Under the pieces are notes generated by a model. That model was not told the origin of the DNA and searched no databases. It saw only the letters and a list, made by a program, of their open reading frames with translations. Below, one piece after another: positions 27,894 through 36,870 of a stretch of 64,000 nt of DNA. The position numbers were made by a program, and so were the translations under genes. Position 1 is the stretch's first letter. Each line of letters starts with the position of its first letter. The stretch is from JBHENC01 sp051000345 (GTDB lineage: Bacteria; Acidobacteriota; Blastocatellia; Pyrinomonadales; Pyrinomonadaceae), in contig JBPCOJ010000092.1 in the NCBI GenBank assembly GCA_051000345.1, forward strand, positions 9,630-73,629. Direction: 5' to 3'.

Positions 27894-29345
27894 TTATCTC
27901 GCCAAACGAAGGCTGCCGATGATCTGCTCGAAGGCTGGCTGGTAAGTTTTCACTTCGTCTTCGGGCGCGATGGTGATTAAGTAAAAAAGTTTTCCGTTGG
28001 CGCTCGCCGTCGTGTAAATCACATCGACTTCCGTAGTGCCTGTGACGGCGGAAGGGCCTGCGACGATTGTCGCGTAACCGGCGCGACCGCTGATGCTGAT
28101 GCTTTGCGGGCGGCGCACAACGCGAAAATCCGGGTTGCTTTGAATCTGTTGTTCGACAAGCGCGGCAGTCGCCGATTGCAGATCGCTTGATTGCGCCGGA
28201 AGCTCGCCGACGAAAAGGCCGTGCGTGACAAAGACTGCTTGCTCGTGTTGTCCGTATGCGCCTTTGGGAGCGAAGATCATGTTCAACTCGTCGGAGCTTA
28301 AGGCGTCCCAATTCTGTGGATATTTGAAGGCGAATGAGCCGGAGCGAGCCTGAAAATCCTTGAACGACGAAGCGGGCGCGGCGGGACGCGTGCCGGGTTC
28401 GATGTTCGACGGATCGCGGGGGCCTGTGCGCGTCGGTTCTCCTGATGCGGCGAGAGGCTGCGCAGAACTTCCGCGACCTGTGAGGCGCGCTTTGGCTTGC
28501 TCGAAGGCGCTTGTGTCATGCGTCGGATTTGAGGCGACGCGCAGCGAAGGCAATTCATTAGTGATCGCCGCGATGCGATTGCCGGGATCGGGATGATCGC
28601 TTAAAAATTCGGGCGCGCGGCTTCCGCCCTGCGCTTGTAGCGTCTTGAAAAAGTTCGCCATGTCGCGCGGATCGTAACCGCTGTCGGCCATGATGCGCGC
28701 GCCTTCTAGGTCTGCTTGGCTTTCGGCGGCGCGCCCGAATTTAAGAAACAACACGTTCGCGCCCGCGCCGCCGACTGTATTGACAATCTGCGCGATGTCC
28801 GGGTTGTTGCGCGCGCCCGCAATCGTGCCGAGAATGCCCAAGCCTGTTTTCGCAACGTAAGCCTTCGATGCTTGGTTCGTGCCGTGACGGAGCGCGACGT
28901 GCGTAATTTCGTGCGCGATAACGCCCGCGAGTTCGCCTTCGTTTTTCGCCGCCGCGATTGCGCCCGCGTTGACGAAGATATAACCGCCGGGCAAAGCGAA
29001 GGCATTAATCTCGCGCGAGCCGACAACATTGAATTGGTATGGAAAGCGAAAGCCGGGCGCTTTGGCGGCAAGCTTCGCGCCGAGCGCGCGGACGTAATTA
29101 ACGATTTGTTCGTCGCGCAAAAGCGGGACTTGCTGCGCCATCTGCTGCGCGGATTCACGGCCTGTCTGGATGTCTTGCTCTGGACTGAAGAGATTAAAGC
29201 CCGGCTTGAAATGCGGCGCAGGCGGCGCGCCTGATGAAGAACTGCCGCCGCCGCCGCCCGGCAGCACGCCGTTGCCGCCGCATGACAGTTGAGCGACAAG
29301 AAAAAAGATGGTTAGAAAAATTGCGGTGGTTCTTCGTCGAGTCAT
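27894..29345 (-). CDS. M48-family metallopeptidase lipoprotein with extra C-terminal domain
   Basis: A 483-residue protein with a lipoprotein signal (FLVAQLSCGGNG, lipobox LSC), a Gly/Ser-rich linker, then an M48 catalytic domain with HEITHVALRHG (zinc HExxH) and the third ligand in AAESQADLEGARIM. In BepA/LoiP-type enzymes this domain handles outer-membrane protein quality control. Residues from about 330 form a separate domain (FKYPQNWDALSSDELNMIF ... SGRAGYATIV) that resembles a PsbP-like or TPR-free substrate-binding module; its identity is uncertain. Confidence 0.88.
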   Translation of the reverse strand: MTRRRTTAIFLTIFFLVAQLSCGGNGVLPGGGGGSSSSGAPPAPHFKPGFNLFSPEQDIQTGRESAQQMAQQVPLLRDEQIVNYVRALGAKLAAKAPGFRFPYQFNVVGSREINAFALPGGYIFVNAGAIAAAKNEGELAGVIAHEITHVALRHGTNQASKAYVAKTGLGILGTIAGARNNPDIAQIVNTVGGAGANVLFLKFGRAAESQADLEGARIMADSGYDPRDMANFFKTLQAQGGSRAPEFLSDHPDPGNRIAAITNELPSLRVASNPTHDTSAFEQAKARLTGRGSSAQPLAASGEPTRTGPRDPSNIEPGTRPAAPASSFKDFQARSGSFAFKYPQNWDALSSDELNMIFAPKGAYGQHEQAVFVTHGLFVGELPAQSSDLQSATAALVEQQIQSNPDFRVVRRPQSISISGRAGYATIVAGPSAVTGTTEVDVIYTTASANGKLFYLITIAPEDEVKTYQPAFEQIIGSLRLAR

Positions 29346-29408
29346 AAGTGTCTTTGAGTATCGTCTCTTAAAAAAGTTCGGGTGATTGGCTTGTGTGCAG
29401 AGCGCACG

Positions 29409-29963
29409 TCAAAAATTGTTCGGGTGAAAAGCTCTGCCGTAAAGCTCTTGATAAATCCAGCCAAGCACGCGCAGTTCCGCAGTGCAGAGCGCTTCGAGCC
29501 AGCAGCATGTCAGATAAATTTCGCGCATTTCCGGCGCAGGGATTTTCTCTGCTTCAGCAATGACGGACGAATCCGCTTTTGTTTCCAGATTGTATGCGCC
29601 GGACAAATCTTCGTTTGTTTTCGTAGCATCTTCGAGCGCGTTCAAGAGTTGGCTGATCCAATCGTGAAGCGTGCTTTCGCCGTCGTGCGCGGCGAGAGCC
29701 TGCACGATGCCGATGGCGAGGCGGTCTTCTGCGTGATCGAAGTGGAAGATTTTTTCGCCCGCGCCGCTGCTTTGCGCTTGCTTCCAATGAAACAATTCTT
29801 CAACGCGCGGATGGCGTATGACGGCGACGCGCTCATCGTAGTTGATGAACCACTCGATGAGATTTGCAAGCGCCGTGCTGTCGATGCGTCCGCTTGCGTC
29901 GCGCTGCAAAGCGGGCGGATTGGCGGAGTCATTCGCTGCAATGTGCGGTTTCGGATTCGACAT
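29409..29963 (-). CDS. Conserved-looking hypothetical protein
   Basis: A 184-residue protein with no signal or membrane segment and a mostly helical pattern. Notable stretches are LANLIEWFINYDERVAVI, VEELFHWKQAQ and REIYLTCCWLEALCTAEL. I do not recognise the family. It lies 63 bases upstream of the M48 gene on the same strand and may be cotranscribed with it; no terminator separates them. Confidence 0.6.
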   Translation of the reverse strand: MSNPKPHIAANDSANPPALQRDASGRIDSTALANLIEWFINYDERVAVIRHPRVEELFHWKQAQSSGAGEKIFHFDHAEDRLAIGIVQALAAHDGESTLHDWISQLLNALEDATKTNEDLSGAYNLETKADSSVIAEAEKIPAPEMREIYLTCCWLEALCTAELRVLGWIYQELYGRAFHPNNF

Positions 29964-30030
29964 AAAAGTTAATCAATAATCGTTCGGCTGCTGTATAAAC
30001 TTCGACGTTTTTTCAGTTCGCATGGAAGCG

Positions 30031-30555
30031 TTAAGTTGTGAATGGCAGCGGGTTGGTTTCTCGCTTGGCGGCTTTGATTGTTTTCGTTAATCGCTGCATG
30101 GAGTCGTTTGGAAACTCGCGCCGCCAATGTCTGGCGAATTCGTTGACTACGACTCGCCGACGCAGATCGCGCAGCGCCGTCCAGAAGGGCAAACAAACGT
30201 GCAGCGCAGAATCCTGAAGCGAGAAAACAATTTTTGCATCATTCTTTTTTCTTCGATGATCGGGATAATGCGCGACGATTATTTGCACTTTATCGCCGAC
30301 GTTTGTGAAGATGAAGTCGTATTCATCCGGTGCGCAATTCCAGCGCACGACTTTTCCAACGCCGCCTGCCAGCACAATTGAAAGCGTCTCGATTAAGTCT
30401 CGCAGCGAATCGGCGGGCTGGTGCGAAACGCTCATCGCCAGCGCTTGGTCTGCGGCCTGCAATCTCATCGCCATCCAGCCGCTCTGCGGGCTTTCGATAC
30501 TGACGCGCAAATTTTGATCGCTCTCTTTCACAGTAGCTTTCACAGATTTTCGCAC
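30031..30555 (-). CDS. Hypothetical soluble protein
   Basis: A 174-residue protein without membrane segments. The N-terminal 100 residues alternate in a beta-rich pattern (LRVSIESPQSGWMAMRLQAA, YDFIFTNVGDKVQIIVAHYP); the C-terminus is basic and helical. I do not recognise it. It sits 68 bases upstream of the previous hypothetical gene, on the same strand, and follows the release-factor-like gene by 21 bases, which suggests a small operon. Confidence 0.55.
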   Translation of the reverse strand: MRKSVKATVKESDQNLRVSIESPQSGWMAMRLQAADQALAMSVSHQPADSLRDLIETLSIVLAGGVGKVVRWNCAPDEYDFIFTNVGDKVQIIVAHYPDHRRKKNDAKIVFSLQDSALHVCLPFWTALRDLRRRVVVNEFARHWRREFPNDSMQRLTKTIKAAKRETNPLPFTT

Positions 30556-30576
30556 AAAACAGATTTAACCCTTTCC

Positions 30577-30936
30577 TTATTCTTCATCGCGGTAAGACTT
30601 GCCGGAGCGCAGTCGCTTTTTTTCAGATTGCTTGGACTTTGCTTCGAGCGCTCTTGCTTTAGCGGCGCGCGAAACTTTTGTCGGAACGCGTTTCGGCGGG
30701 CGATAGTTCAAACGCTCGATTTTAGCGCGGAGATTTTTAAGGCAAGTCGCTTTGTTGCGATGCTGGCTGCGCTCGGCTTGCGACGTCGTGACAACGCCGG
30801 ACAAACGATGCGTGAGCCGCACGGCGCTTTCCGTCGTGTTGACATGCTGCCCGCCACGCCCGCCCGCGCGAAACGTATCCACGTCGCACTCGGCTAAAAG
30901 GTCTTCGTCGGACTCTGGTAAAAGAATTTTCTCCAA
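30577..30936 (-). CDS. Release-factor-like peptidyl-tRNA hydrolase with GGQ motif (ArfB-like)
   Basis: A 119-residue protein with the catalytic loop FRAGGRGGQHVNTTESAVRL (GGQ at about residues 28-30) and the basic C-terminal tail typical of ribosome-rescue hydrolases. The codon-recognition domains of RF1 and RF2 are absent. Such proteins hydrolyse peptidyl-tRNA on stalled ribosomes; ArfB or the shorter RF-H-like/PrfH group are alternatives. The start is TTG 30936; no ATG or good ribosome site is visible. Confidence 0.85.
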   Translation of the reverse strand: MEKILLPESDEDLLAECDVDTFRAGGRGGQHVNTTESAVRLTHRLSGVVTTSQAERSQHRNKATCLKNLRAKIERLNYRPPKRVPTKVSRAAKARALEAKSKQSEKKRLRSGKSYRDEE

Positions 30937-30974
30937 CGTGATTATCGTTTGCCGGTAAGCCGTCGCTTCGTTTT

Positions 30975-31226
30975 CTAATCGAATATCTTCGCTATTAACT
31001 CATCTCGATTTATTTCAAAATGAGCTGCCACGTCATCCAGAATAGATGCCAACGTGCCTAGTCGCAAAGGATCATGGCGCGGGATGGTGACATGATGCTC
31101 GACGCGTCCCACTGCTGCGGCTCTCGTCAGGCGCATGTGGCTGCCGGTTTGCCTCGTGACTCTATAACCGAGAACCTTCAAGGCTCTGGCAAGACGCTCG
31201 CCCGATACATCACGCGGCAATTTCAT
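30975..31226 (-). CDS. hicA: HicA-family mRNA interferase toxin
   Basis: An 83-residue double-stranded-RNA-binding-like protein with the family order: LPRDVSGERLARALKVLGYR, catalytic His in QTGSHMRLTR, then HHVTIPRHDPLRLGTLASIL. HicA cleaves mRNA and tmRNA. Its ATG overlaps the end of the upstream antitoxin gene by four bases. Confidence 0.88.
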   Translation of the reverse strand: MKLPRDVSGERLARALKVLGYRVTRQTGSHMRLTRAAAVGRVEHHVTIPRHDPLRLGTLASILDDVAAHFEINRDELIAKIFD

Positions 31227-31435
31227 GCGGCAATTACTTCTTCACGAACAAAGTGAAGGCGTATTACTTTTGGGCCTTGTCCTTCATCAAAATGGCAACG
31301 CACGGCGTCGCGTACTTGATCGCGCAAACTCTTCAAATCATCTGCTTCCGTAAAGATTGAAGCGCCAAGCGCACGGGCAATGAACCCGCCCTCGGTAGAA
31401 TCTTCAACAAGGAAAATTAATTCTTCCATAATCAT
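31223..31435 (-). CDS. hicB: HicB-like antitoxin (short type)
   Basis: A 70-residue partial-RNase-H-fold protein, MIMEELIFLVEDSTEGGFIA ... AVRCHFDEGQGPKVIRLHFV. Short proteins of this kind are often annotated as a 2-oxoisovalerate dehydrogenase fragment but pair with HicA. It precedes hicA with a four-base overlap, the usual order for this subtype. No DNA-binding domain is visible, so autorepression would need another element. Confidence 0.82.
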   Translation of the reverse strand: MIMEELIFLVEDSTEGGFIARALGASIFTEADDLKSLRDQVRDAVRCHFDEGQGPKVIRLHFVREEVIAA

Positions 31436-31485
31436 TATGCTTGCGGCGCTCGCCTTTCAGTTTCGGAGTCTATGATACGTTTATT

Positions 31486-33270
31486 TCAATATCCGACGGG
31501 CGCGCCGTCGTTGCGCGGGTCACTTGCGCCGAGACGAACGCCGGTTTTTTCTTCGATCATAATGCCCTGCGCGTCGCCCATGTAACGCGGTTTTTCAATT
31601 AGTTTGTGGCCGCGCGAGAGAAGTGCGCGCGCGGTATCGCCGGACAAGCCGTAAGGCTCGTAAACGATTTCGTCGGGCAGCCATTGATGATGTATGCGCG
31701 GCGCGTCGATGGCCTGTTGAATGTTCATATTATGATCGACAATGTTGATGATGGTTTGCAGCACGGTGTCGATAATGGTAGGGCCGCCGGGCGAGCCGAT
31801 GGCGAACCAGAGCGTGTTGTCTTTGCGCAAGACGAAGGTCGGCGTCATCGCGGAGAGCGGGCGTTTGCGCGGGGCGACGGCGTTGCGTTCGCCTTGAATC
31901 AAGCCGTAGGCATTCGGCACGCCGGGCTTGGCGGCAAAGTCGTCCATCTCGTTATTAAGAAGAAAGCCTGTGCCTTTCGCCGTCGCGCCGGAGCCGAAGC
32001 CGCCGTTCAAAGTGTAAGTGTTGGAAACGGCATTGCCGTCTGCGTCAACAATTGTGAAGTGCGTCGTTTCTTCGGATTCGTAGCCTGCGGGTTTGCCTGC
32101 ACGAATCTCTGTACTTGTCGAAGCGCGATTCGCGTCGATGCTGGCGCGCTGGCGGGCGGCGTAAGCCTTGTCGATCATTCCCGCAATCGGTACATGCACG
32201 AAATCCGTGTCGCCCATGTATTCGGCTCGATCCGCAAAGGCGCGGCGCATCGCTTCCGTTAAGAGATGATATTTTTCGGAGGAAGAGGGATTCATCTTCG
32301 CCAGATCATAGCCTTCGAGGATGTTGAGTATCTCGATCAGCACTGCGCCGCCGGAAGAAGGCGGCGGCATTGAAATTATTTCATAGCCGCGATATGTGGA
32401 GCGCAAAGGCACGCGTTCCTTCGCAACGTAGTTTTTCAAATCTTCGAGCGTCATCAAGCCGTTGTGCCGCTTCATGTCCGCGACGATCAAGCGCGCCGTT
32501 TCGCCTTCGTAAAACTCACGCGCGCCGTTTCGCTGCAAACGCGCGAAGGTTTGCGCAAGTTCCGTTTGACGCAAGGTGTCGCCGTCGTTATAAAGTTTTC
32601 CGTTGTTGAGAAAAATGCGGCGGCTGTCTTCATAGGAATTCAAAAGTTTCTGTTCGCTGCTAAACCCCCGATTAAGGGCGTGCGTGAGCGGGAAACCGTC
32701 GGCGGCAAGCTTTCGCGCAGGCTCGATTAGTTGCACCCAAGTGAGTTTGCCTGAACCATATTTCTTGAGGGCGAGTTCCATTCCGGCGACTGTGCCGGGA
32801 ACGCCCGCCGCGCGGTAGCCGACTGTGGACGAGCCTTCGCCTTTAATCAGATTGCCGTTTTTATCTTGGTAAATGTTTCGCGTTGCGGCTTGCGGAGCCA
32901 TCTCGCGGTAATCGATTGCGGTTGTCGCGCCCGACTTCAAACGAATCATCATAAAGCCGCCGCCGCCCAAGTTTCCCGCCGCCGGATACGTCACCGCAAG
33001 CGCAAAAGCCGTCGCAATCGCCGCATCCACAGCGTTGCCGCCGCGCCGCATCACATCACGACCGACTTCCGATGCGATGCGACTCGTAGAGGCCACCATG
33101 CCGTGCGTCGCGCGCACAGGATCATGCGAAGCAGCGTGTGCGTGAAAACTCGCGGGCACATTGCTATTGCCGTCACGCAAAGAGGCAATGGGCGCGATGA
33201 TGAAAGCGAGTGTTAAGAGTAGCGTTGTGAAAATGCGTCGCGTGCTTTTGGTCTTTCGTCGTTCGCTCAT
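31486..33270 (-). CDS. ggt: Gamma-glutamyltransferase, exported
   Basis: A 594-residue protein with a signal peptide (IFTTLLLTLAFIIAPIAS). It follows the family from VASTSRIASEVGRDVMRRGG through the autoprocessing site EETTHFTIVD (nucleophile Thr at about 404) to SGGAVLIEILN-like and PLSAMTPTFVL regions. Self-cleavage at that Thr gives two subunits. The enzyme transfers or hydrolyses gamma-glutamyl groups of glutathione in the periplasm. It lies six bases after the tricorn-like gene. Confidence 0.93.
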   Translation of the reverse strand: MSERRKTKSTRRIFTTLLLTLAFIIAPIASLRDGNSNVPASFHAHAASHDPVRATHGMVASTSRIASEVGRDVMRRGGNAVDAAIATAFALAVTYPAAGNLGGGGFMMIRLKSGATTAIDYREMAPQAATRNIYQDKNGNLIKGEGSSTVGYRAAGVPGTVAGMELALKKYGSGKLTWVQLIEPARKLAADGFPLTHALNRGFSSEQKLLNSYEDSRRIFLNNGKLYNDGDTLRQTELAQTFARLQRNGAREFYEGETARLIVADMKRHNGLMTLEDLKNYVAKERVPLRSTYRGYEIISMPPPSSGGAVLIEILNILEGYDLAKMNPSSSEKYHLLTEAMRRAFADRAEYMGDTDFVHVPIAGMIDKAYAARQRASIDANRASTSTEIRAGKPAGYESEETTHFTIVDADGNAVSNTYTLNGGFGSGATAKGTGFLLNNEMDDFAAKPGVPNAYGLIQGERNAVAPRKRPLSAMTPTFVLRKDNTLWFAIGSPGGPTIIDTVLQTIINIVDHNMNIQQAIDAPRIHHQWLPDEIVYEPYGLSGDTARALLSRGHKLIEKPRYMGDAQGIMIEEKTGVRLGASDPRNDGAPVGY

Positions 33271-33276
33271 AATTTT

Positions 33277-36200
33277 TTACCTGTCGTTCGTCGCCGATTT
33301 GTTTTGACGTTTGCCGGTCTCACTCATTAGTTCGCGCGCCGCCGCGTCTAATTGCGAATCCCCTCCGCCGTAGCCTTCGCCGATGGGACGCACGACATTC
33401 ACATCGACGGGGCGCGGATGCAATTCCATCGGCGAGCCGTCGCTGGCGTTGACGCGCATAAACGGAATGCGAACGCTGGAGCCGTCAACGAGCCTTTGGT
33501 TCGAGGTATAGATAATCCATCCGGCAGTTGGCTCGCCGACGATTTTGCCTAGACGAAGGGTGCGATAGCCTTCCGAAAAATCTTCCGCGTCGGACAGCGA
33601 ATGCTGATTCGTTACTAAAATTGTCGGCGCTTCGAGCGCGCGCTGGCCTAAGACCGTGCGCGCCGTCGCCGAAGGCAAGCCGCGCGCGGTTAAAGTTAAG
33701 TAAGGGCGGCGCTCGAACACGTCTAGGGCATAAGCATTGACGAAGCCGCCGTTATTGTTGCGTATGTCAACGATGACGCCGTCGCGCGCGTTGTTCTCTG
33801 CGTCTAGGTCAACGAAGAGTTGCGTGAGCGACGCGGCGGACATATCGAACATGTGAACGTAGCCGAGCTTGCCGCCGCTGATGCGCGCGACATAGGCGCG
33901 ATTGTCCTCGACCCACTTGCGATAAAGCAAACCCTTTTCCGTTGTTGCGCTGACGGGGCGCACGACGACTTCGTGTTTGTTCGCCGCCGAGTCGGGCGAT
34001 GAAGCGATGGTCAGCGCAACGCGGCGATTCGTTTTATAGCTTAGTAATTCGTCTAGATTAACGCGCGCGCTTATTTGTTTGCCGTCAACGGCGAGCAGAT
34101 AATCGCCTTGCTTAATGCCGCCGCGCGCGAGTGCAGCGGGACTGAGCGGGATAATTTCCGTCACGCGCAACCGCCCGTTCGTTTCATATTCTCTGCGATC
34201 AAAGCGCAGGCCGAGCCTGCCCGTCGAAGCCTGTGTTGCGCTCGGCGCGGCGCTGATGCCTGAGTGCGAAGCATTTAATTCGCCGACCATCAATTGAATC
34301 AAGCGGCGAAGTTCGTCGGGCGTTCGCGCGGCATTGACGCGCGGCGCATACGTGGCATGAACGGCTTGCCAATCGACACCGTTGAAGTTCGGGTCAAAGA
34401 AATTGTCGCGCAGGTACGTCCACGCCTGTTGAAAAACTTCTTGCTTTTCGCGCGCGAAATCGACATCCATTTCGGCGGAAACGGCGACGGCGCGCGGGAT
34501 GCGTGTGTCAATCGGAACGATGTTGATGCGCCCGTCTTCTAGATAAAAAACTTCCTTGCTGTCGGGAGAAAACTGCGCGAAGGATTTTTGGCCGGGCGTC
34601 GAAGTTAGTTGCCGGGCAATGGCAGGCTCTTTTGATAATTCGTCGAGCGAGTAAATGTAAAGATTTTGTTGGCCTGCTGCGCCCGCGATCATTAAGACTT
34701 GCTTGCCGTCGGGACTAATCGTTTGGTAACTCACGTCAACGCCGACGGGCAAAAGGCTCAGGCGCTGGCGAATGCCGTCGAAAACGATTTCAGTGGGCTT
34801 GGCAGCAAGCTTCTTCGCTTCGTCTAAGGCGTCGGCGGGAGATGCGGACGCGGCGGGAGTGGGCGAAGATGCGGGCGCGGTGTTCGGCGCGTCGCGTTGC
34901 GGGACGGGGCTTTGCGGTTGATTTTCCTGACGCTGCAAAGTGGGCGTCACGCTTTTCGGTGTTTCTTCTTTGAAGAGATCGCGGAATTGGTCTTCACGAA
35001 AACGCGGCGTGCGTGGAATCAAATCGACGCGCGCGAGTTGGCCTGTTTCCGTGCGCTGGCCTGTGTCGAAAAGCAGAAACGTGCCGTCTGGACTCCACGC
35101 GACGGTGTTGCTGCCGACGTTGGCGAGAAAGCTGACGGGACGCGCCGTTGTTGTCGTTGCCGCCGTCGCTGCATCTGTTCCGTTGTTTGTCGTCGCTGCC
35201 GGAACGACGTAGATGTTTTTGAAGGAGCGCCCGCTGATGCCCATGAACGCGATCCAGCGATTATCCGCAGACCAGACGAACGGGCGATCAGAATTGAACG
35301 GCGGACGTTCGAGATAGCCGTTGGCGAGCAAGCGTTCCTGTTTCGATGCGAGATCAATCGCGCGCAGTTCGCGCCCGTTGCGCTCGAAGGCGATTGTTTT
35401 GCCGTCCGGGGAAAAGCGCGGCGTGTAATCGTTCGCGTTGGCATCGCGCGTTAATTGCGTTTCGGCGTTCGTCGCAAAGTCGTAAAGAAAAAGATGCGTC
35501 GCGCCGTCGCGGTCTGAGACGTAAGCGAGTCGGCGCGAGTCGGGCGACCACGCGACTTCGGATTCGTTGGCGGGATTCGTCGTGATGCGCGCCGCGTCGC
35601 CGCCGTCCTTCGCAGATGCCGCGAAGATTTCGCCGCGCACGACGAACGCGGTTTTTTTGCCGTCGGGCGCAAGCGCGAGTTCCTGCAAGCCGCTCGTTAA
35701 AGTGAGATGCTCCGTGCCTGCTCCGGCGGGCGCTCCGCGACGGTTAATTTGCACTTCGTTCGCTTTGTTGTTTGAAGTATCGAACGTCCAGATTTGAAAG
35801 TCGCGCTCGAAGACGATTGTGCGCCCGTCGTAGGAAATGTTCGGCCACAGCACTCGCCCGTTCGTGAAGCGCGTTAATTGTTTTGCTTCGCTGTTGCTGC
35901 CGGGCGTTTTCGTCCAGATGTTTTGCGCGCCGCTGCGGTCAGATACGTAAAAGAGGCGGCGATTGTCTGCGCTCCACATCGGCCACATTTCCTTCGCGCC
36001 GCCGCCGGTCACGCGCTCGTAATTGGCGGCGTTGTTCGTGCCGTCGCTTGTGTTGTGCATTAACCATATTTCCGCTTCGTCGATGTGGCTGTGGCCTTTG
36101 CGCCACCACTGCGCGGAAGCGAGGCCGCGCGCGGTGAAGGCGAGCGTCGCGCCGTCTGGCGAGGGAGCGGAGAAGTATTCGTTGACGTAGCGATCAGCCG

Positions 36201-36711
36201 ATACTTGCAAAGCGGTGCCGCCGTCTGCGCTGACGCGGTAAACGTCGTTCATCGAAGCGATGTCGCGGCTCGTCGAAGAAAAGTAAAGCCAGCGCCCGTC
36301 GTGCGACCACGCGTCGAGTTGATCGTAAGCGTCGTCGTAAGTGATGCGCTGCAAGTCGCCCGTGTCGAGCGTCAAAACGTAGATGTCGCCGTTGCCCGTG
36401 CGCGTGGAGATGAAGGCGAGTCGTCGCCCGTCGGGTGAATAAAGCGGGCGGGATTCATTCGCCGGATGCGAGACGAGCAAATGCGCGTCGCCGCCCGTCG
36501 CCGTCACACTCCAGATGTCGCCGCCGGAAACGAAGGCGATTTCAGAGCGATCCGGCGAGATGTCGGGTTCTGTAAAATATGGAAGCGACGCGGGAGTTGT
36601 CGTTTCAAGTGCGGCGCTTCGTTCGTTGCGCGCGTTGATAAGACAAACATTAGTCGTTACGAGGAACGCGAGCAAGAGCATTGCGGCGCAGTATTTTGCT
36701 GTACGAGTCAC
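33277..36711 (-). CDS. Tricorn-like S41 peptidase with WD40-like propellers and PDZ domain, exported
   Basis: An 1144-residue protein. After a signal peptide come two TolB/WD40-like propellers (repeated SPDGR and SADNR motifs, to about residue 760), a Pro/Ala/Ser linker near 610-640, a helical region, a PDZ domain (about 850-940, IKQGDYLLAVDGKQI) and the S41 catalytic core with Ser in NQHSLSDAEDFSEGY (about 1036) and VIVDIRNNNGG upstream. Tricorn proteases degrade peptides in large assemblies; the signal sequence here implies an envelope location. It is translationally close to ggt. Confidence 0.9.
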   Translation of the reverse strand: MTRTAKYCAAMLLLAFLVTTNVCLINARNERSAALETTTPASLPYFTEPDISPDRSEIAFVSGGDIWSVTATGGDAHLLVSHPANESRPLYSPDGRRLAFISTRTGNGDIYVLTLDTGDLQRITYDDAYDQLDAWSHDGRWLYFSSTSRDIASMNDVYRVSADGGTALQVSADRYVNEYFSAPSPDGATLAFTARGLASAQWWRKGHSHIDEAEIWLMHNTSDGTNNAANYERVTGGGAKEMWPMWSADNRRLFYVSDRSGAQNIWTKTPGSNSEAKQLTRFTNGRVLWPNISYDGRTIVFERDFQIWTFDTSNNKANEVQINRRGAPAGAGTEHLTLTSGLQELALAPDGKKTAFVVRGEIFAASAKDGGDAARITTNPANESEVAWSPDSRRLAYVSDRDGATHLFLYDFATNAETQLTRDANANDYTPRFSPDGKTIAFERNGRELRAIDLASKQERLLANGYLERPPFNSDRPFVWSADNRWIAFMGISGRSFKNIYVVPAATTNNGTDAATAATTTTARPVSFLANVGSNTVAWSPDGTFLLFDTGQRTETGQLARVDLIPRTPRFREDQFRDLFKEETPKSVTPTLQRQENQPQSPVPQRDAPNTAPASSPTPAASASPADALDEAKKLAAKPTEIVFDGIRQRLSLLPVGVDVSYQTISPDGKQVLMIAGAAGQQNLYIYSLDELSKEPAIARQLTSTPGQKSFAQFSPDSKEVFYLEDGRINIVPIDTRIPRAVAVSAEMDVDFAREKQEVFQQAWTYLRDNFFDPNFNGVDWQAVHATYAPRVNAARTPDELRRLIQLMVGELNASHSGISAAPSATQASTGRLGLRFDRREYETNGRLRVTEIIPLSPAALARGGIKQGDYLLAVDGKQISARVNLDELLSYKTNRRVALTIASSPDSAANKHEVVVRPVSATTEKGLLYRKWVEDNRAYVARISGGKLGYVHMFDMSAASLTQLFVDLDAENNARDGVIVDIRNNNGGFVNAYALDVFERRPYLTLTARGLPSATARTVLGQRALEAPTILVTNQHSLSDAEDFSEGYRTLRLGKIVGEPTAGWIIYTSNQRLVDGSSVRIPFMRVNASDGSPMELHPRPVDVNVVRPIGEGYGGGDSQLDAAARELMSETGKRQNKSATNDR

Positions 36712-36870
36712 AAACGATTCTCCATGTCGATTCTTGAAGGTTAGGGTCGATGCGTGTCTGGCGCAAGCACACAGAGTATTGTACTATGCGCTGAAAAAAA
36801 AGGGCGCAGGCATATTCCAGAGCAGCGCGCTTTCATTTATTTTATTCAAATTTCAGGAGACTCAATAATT

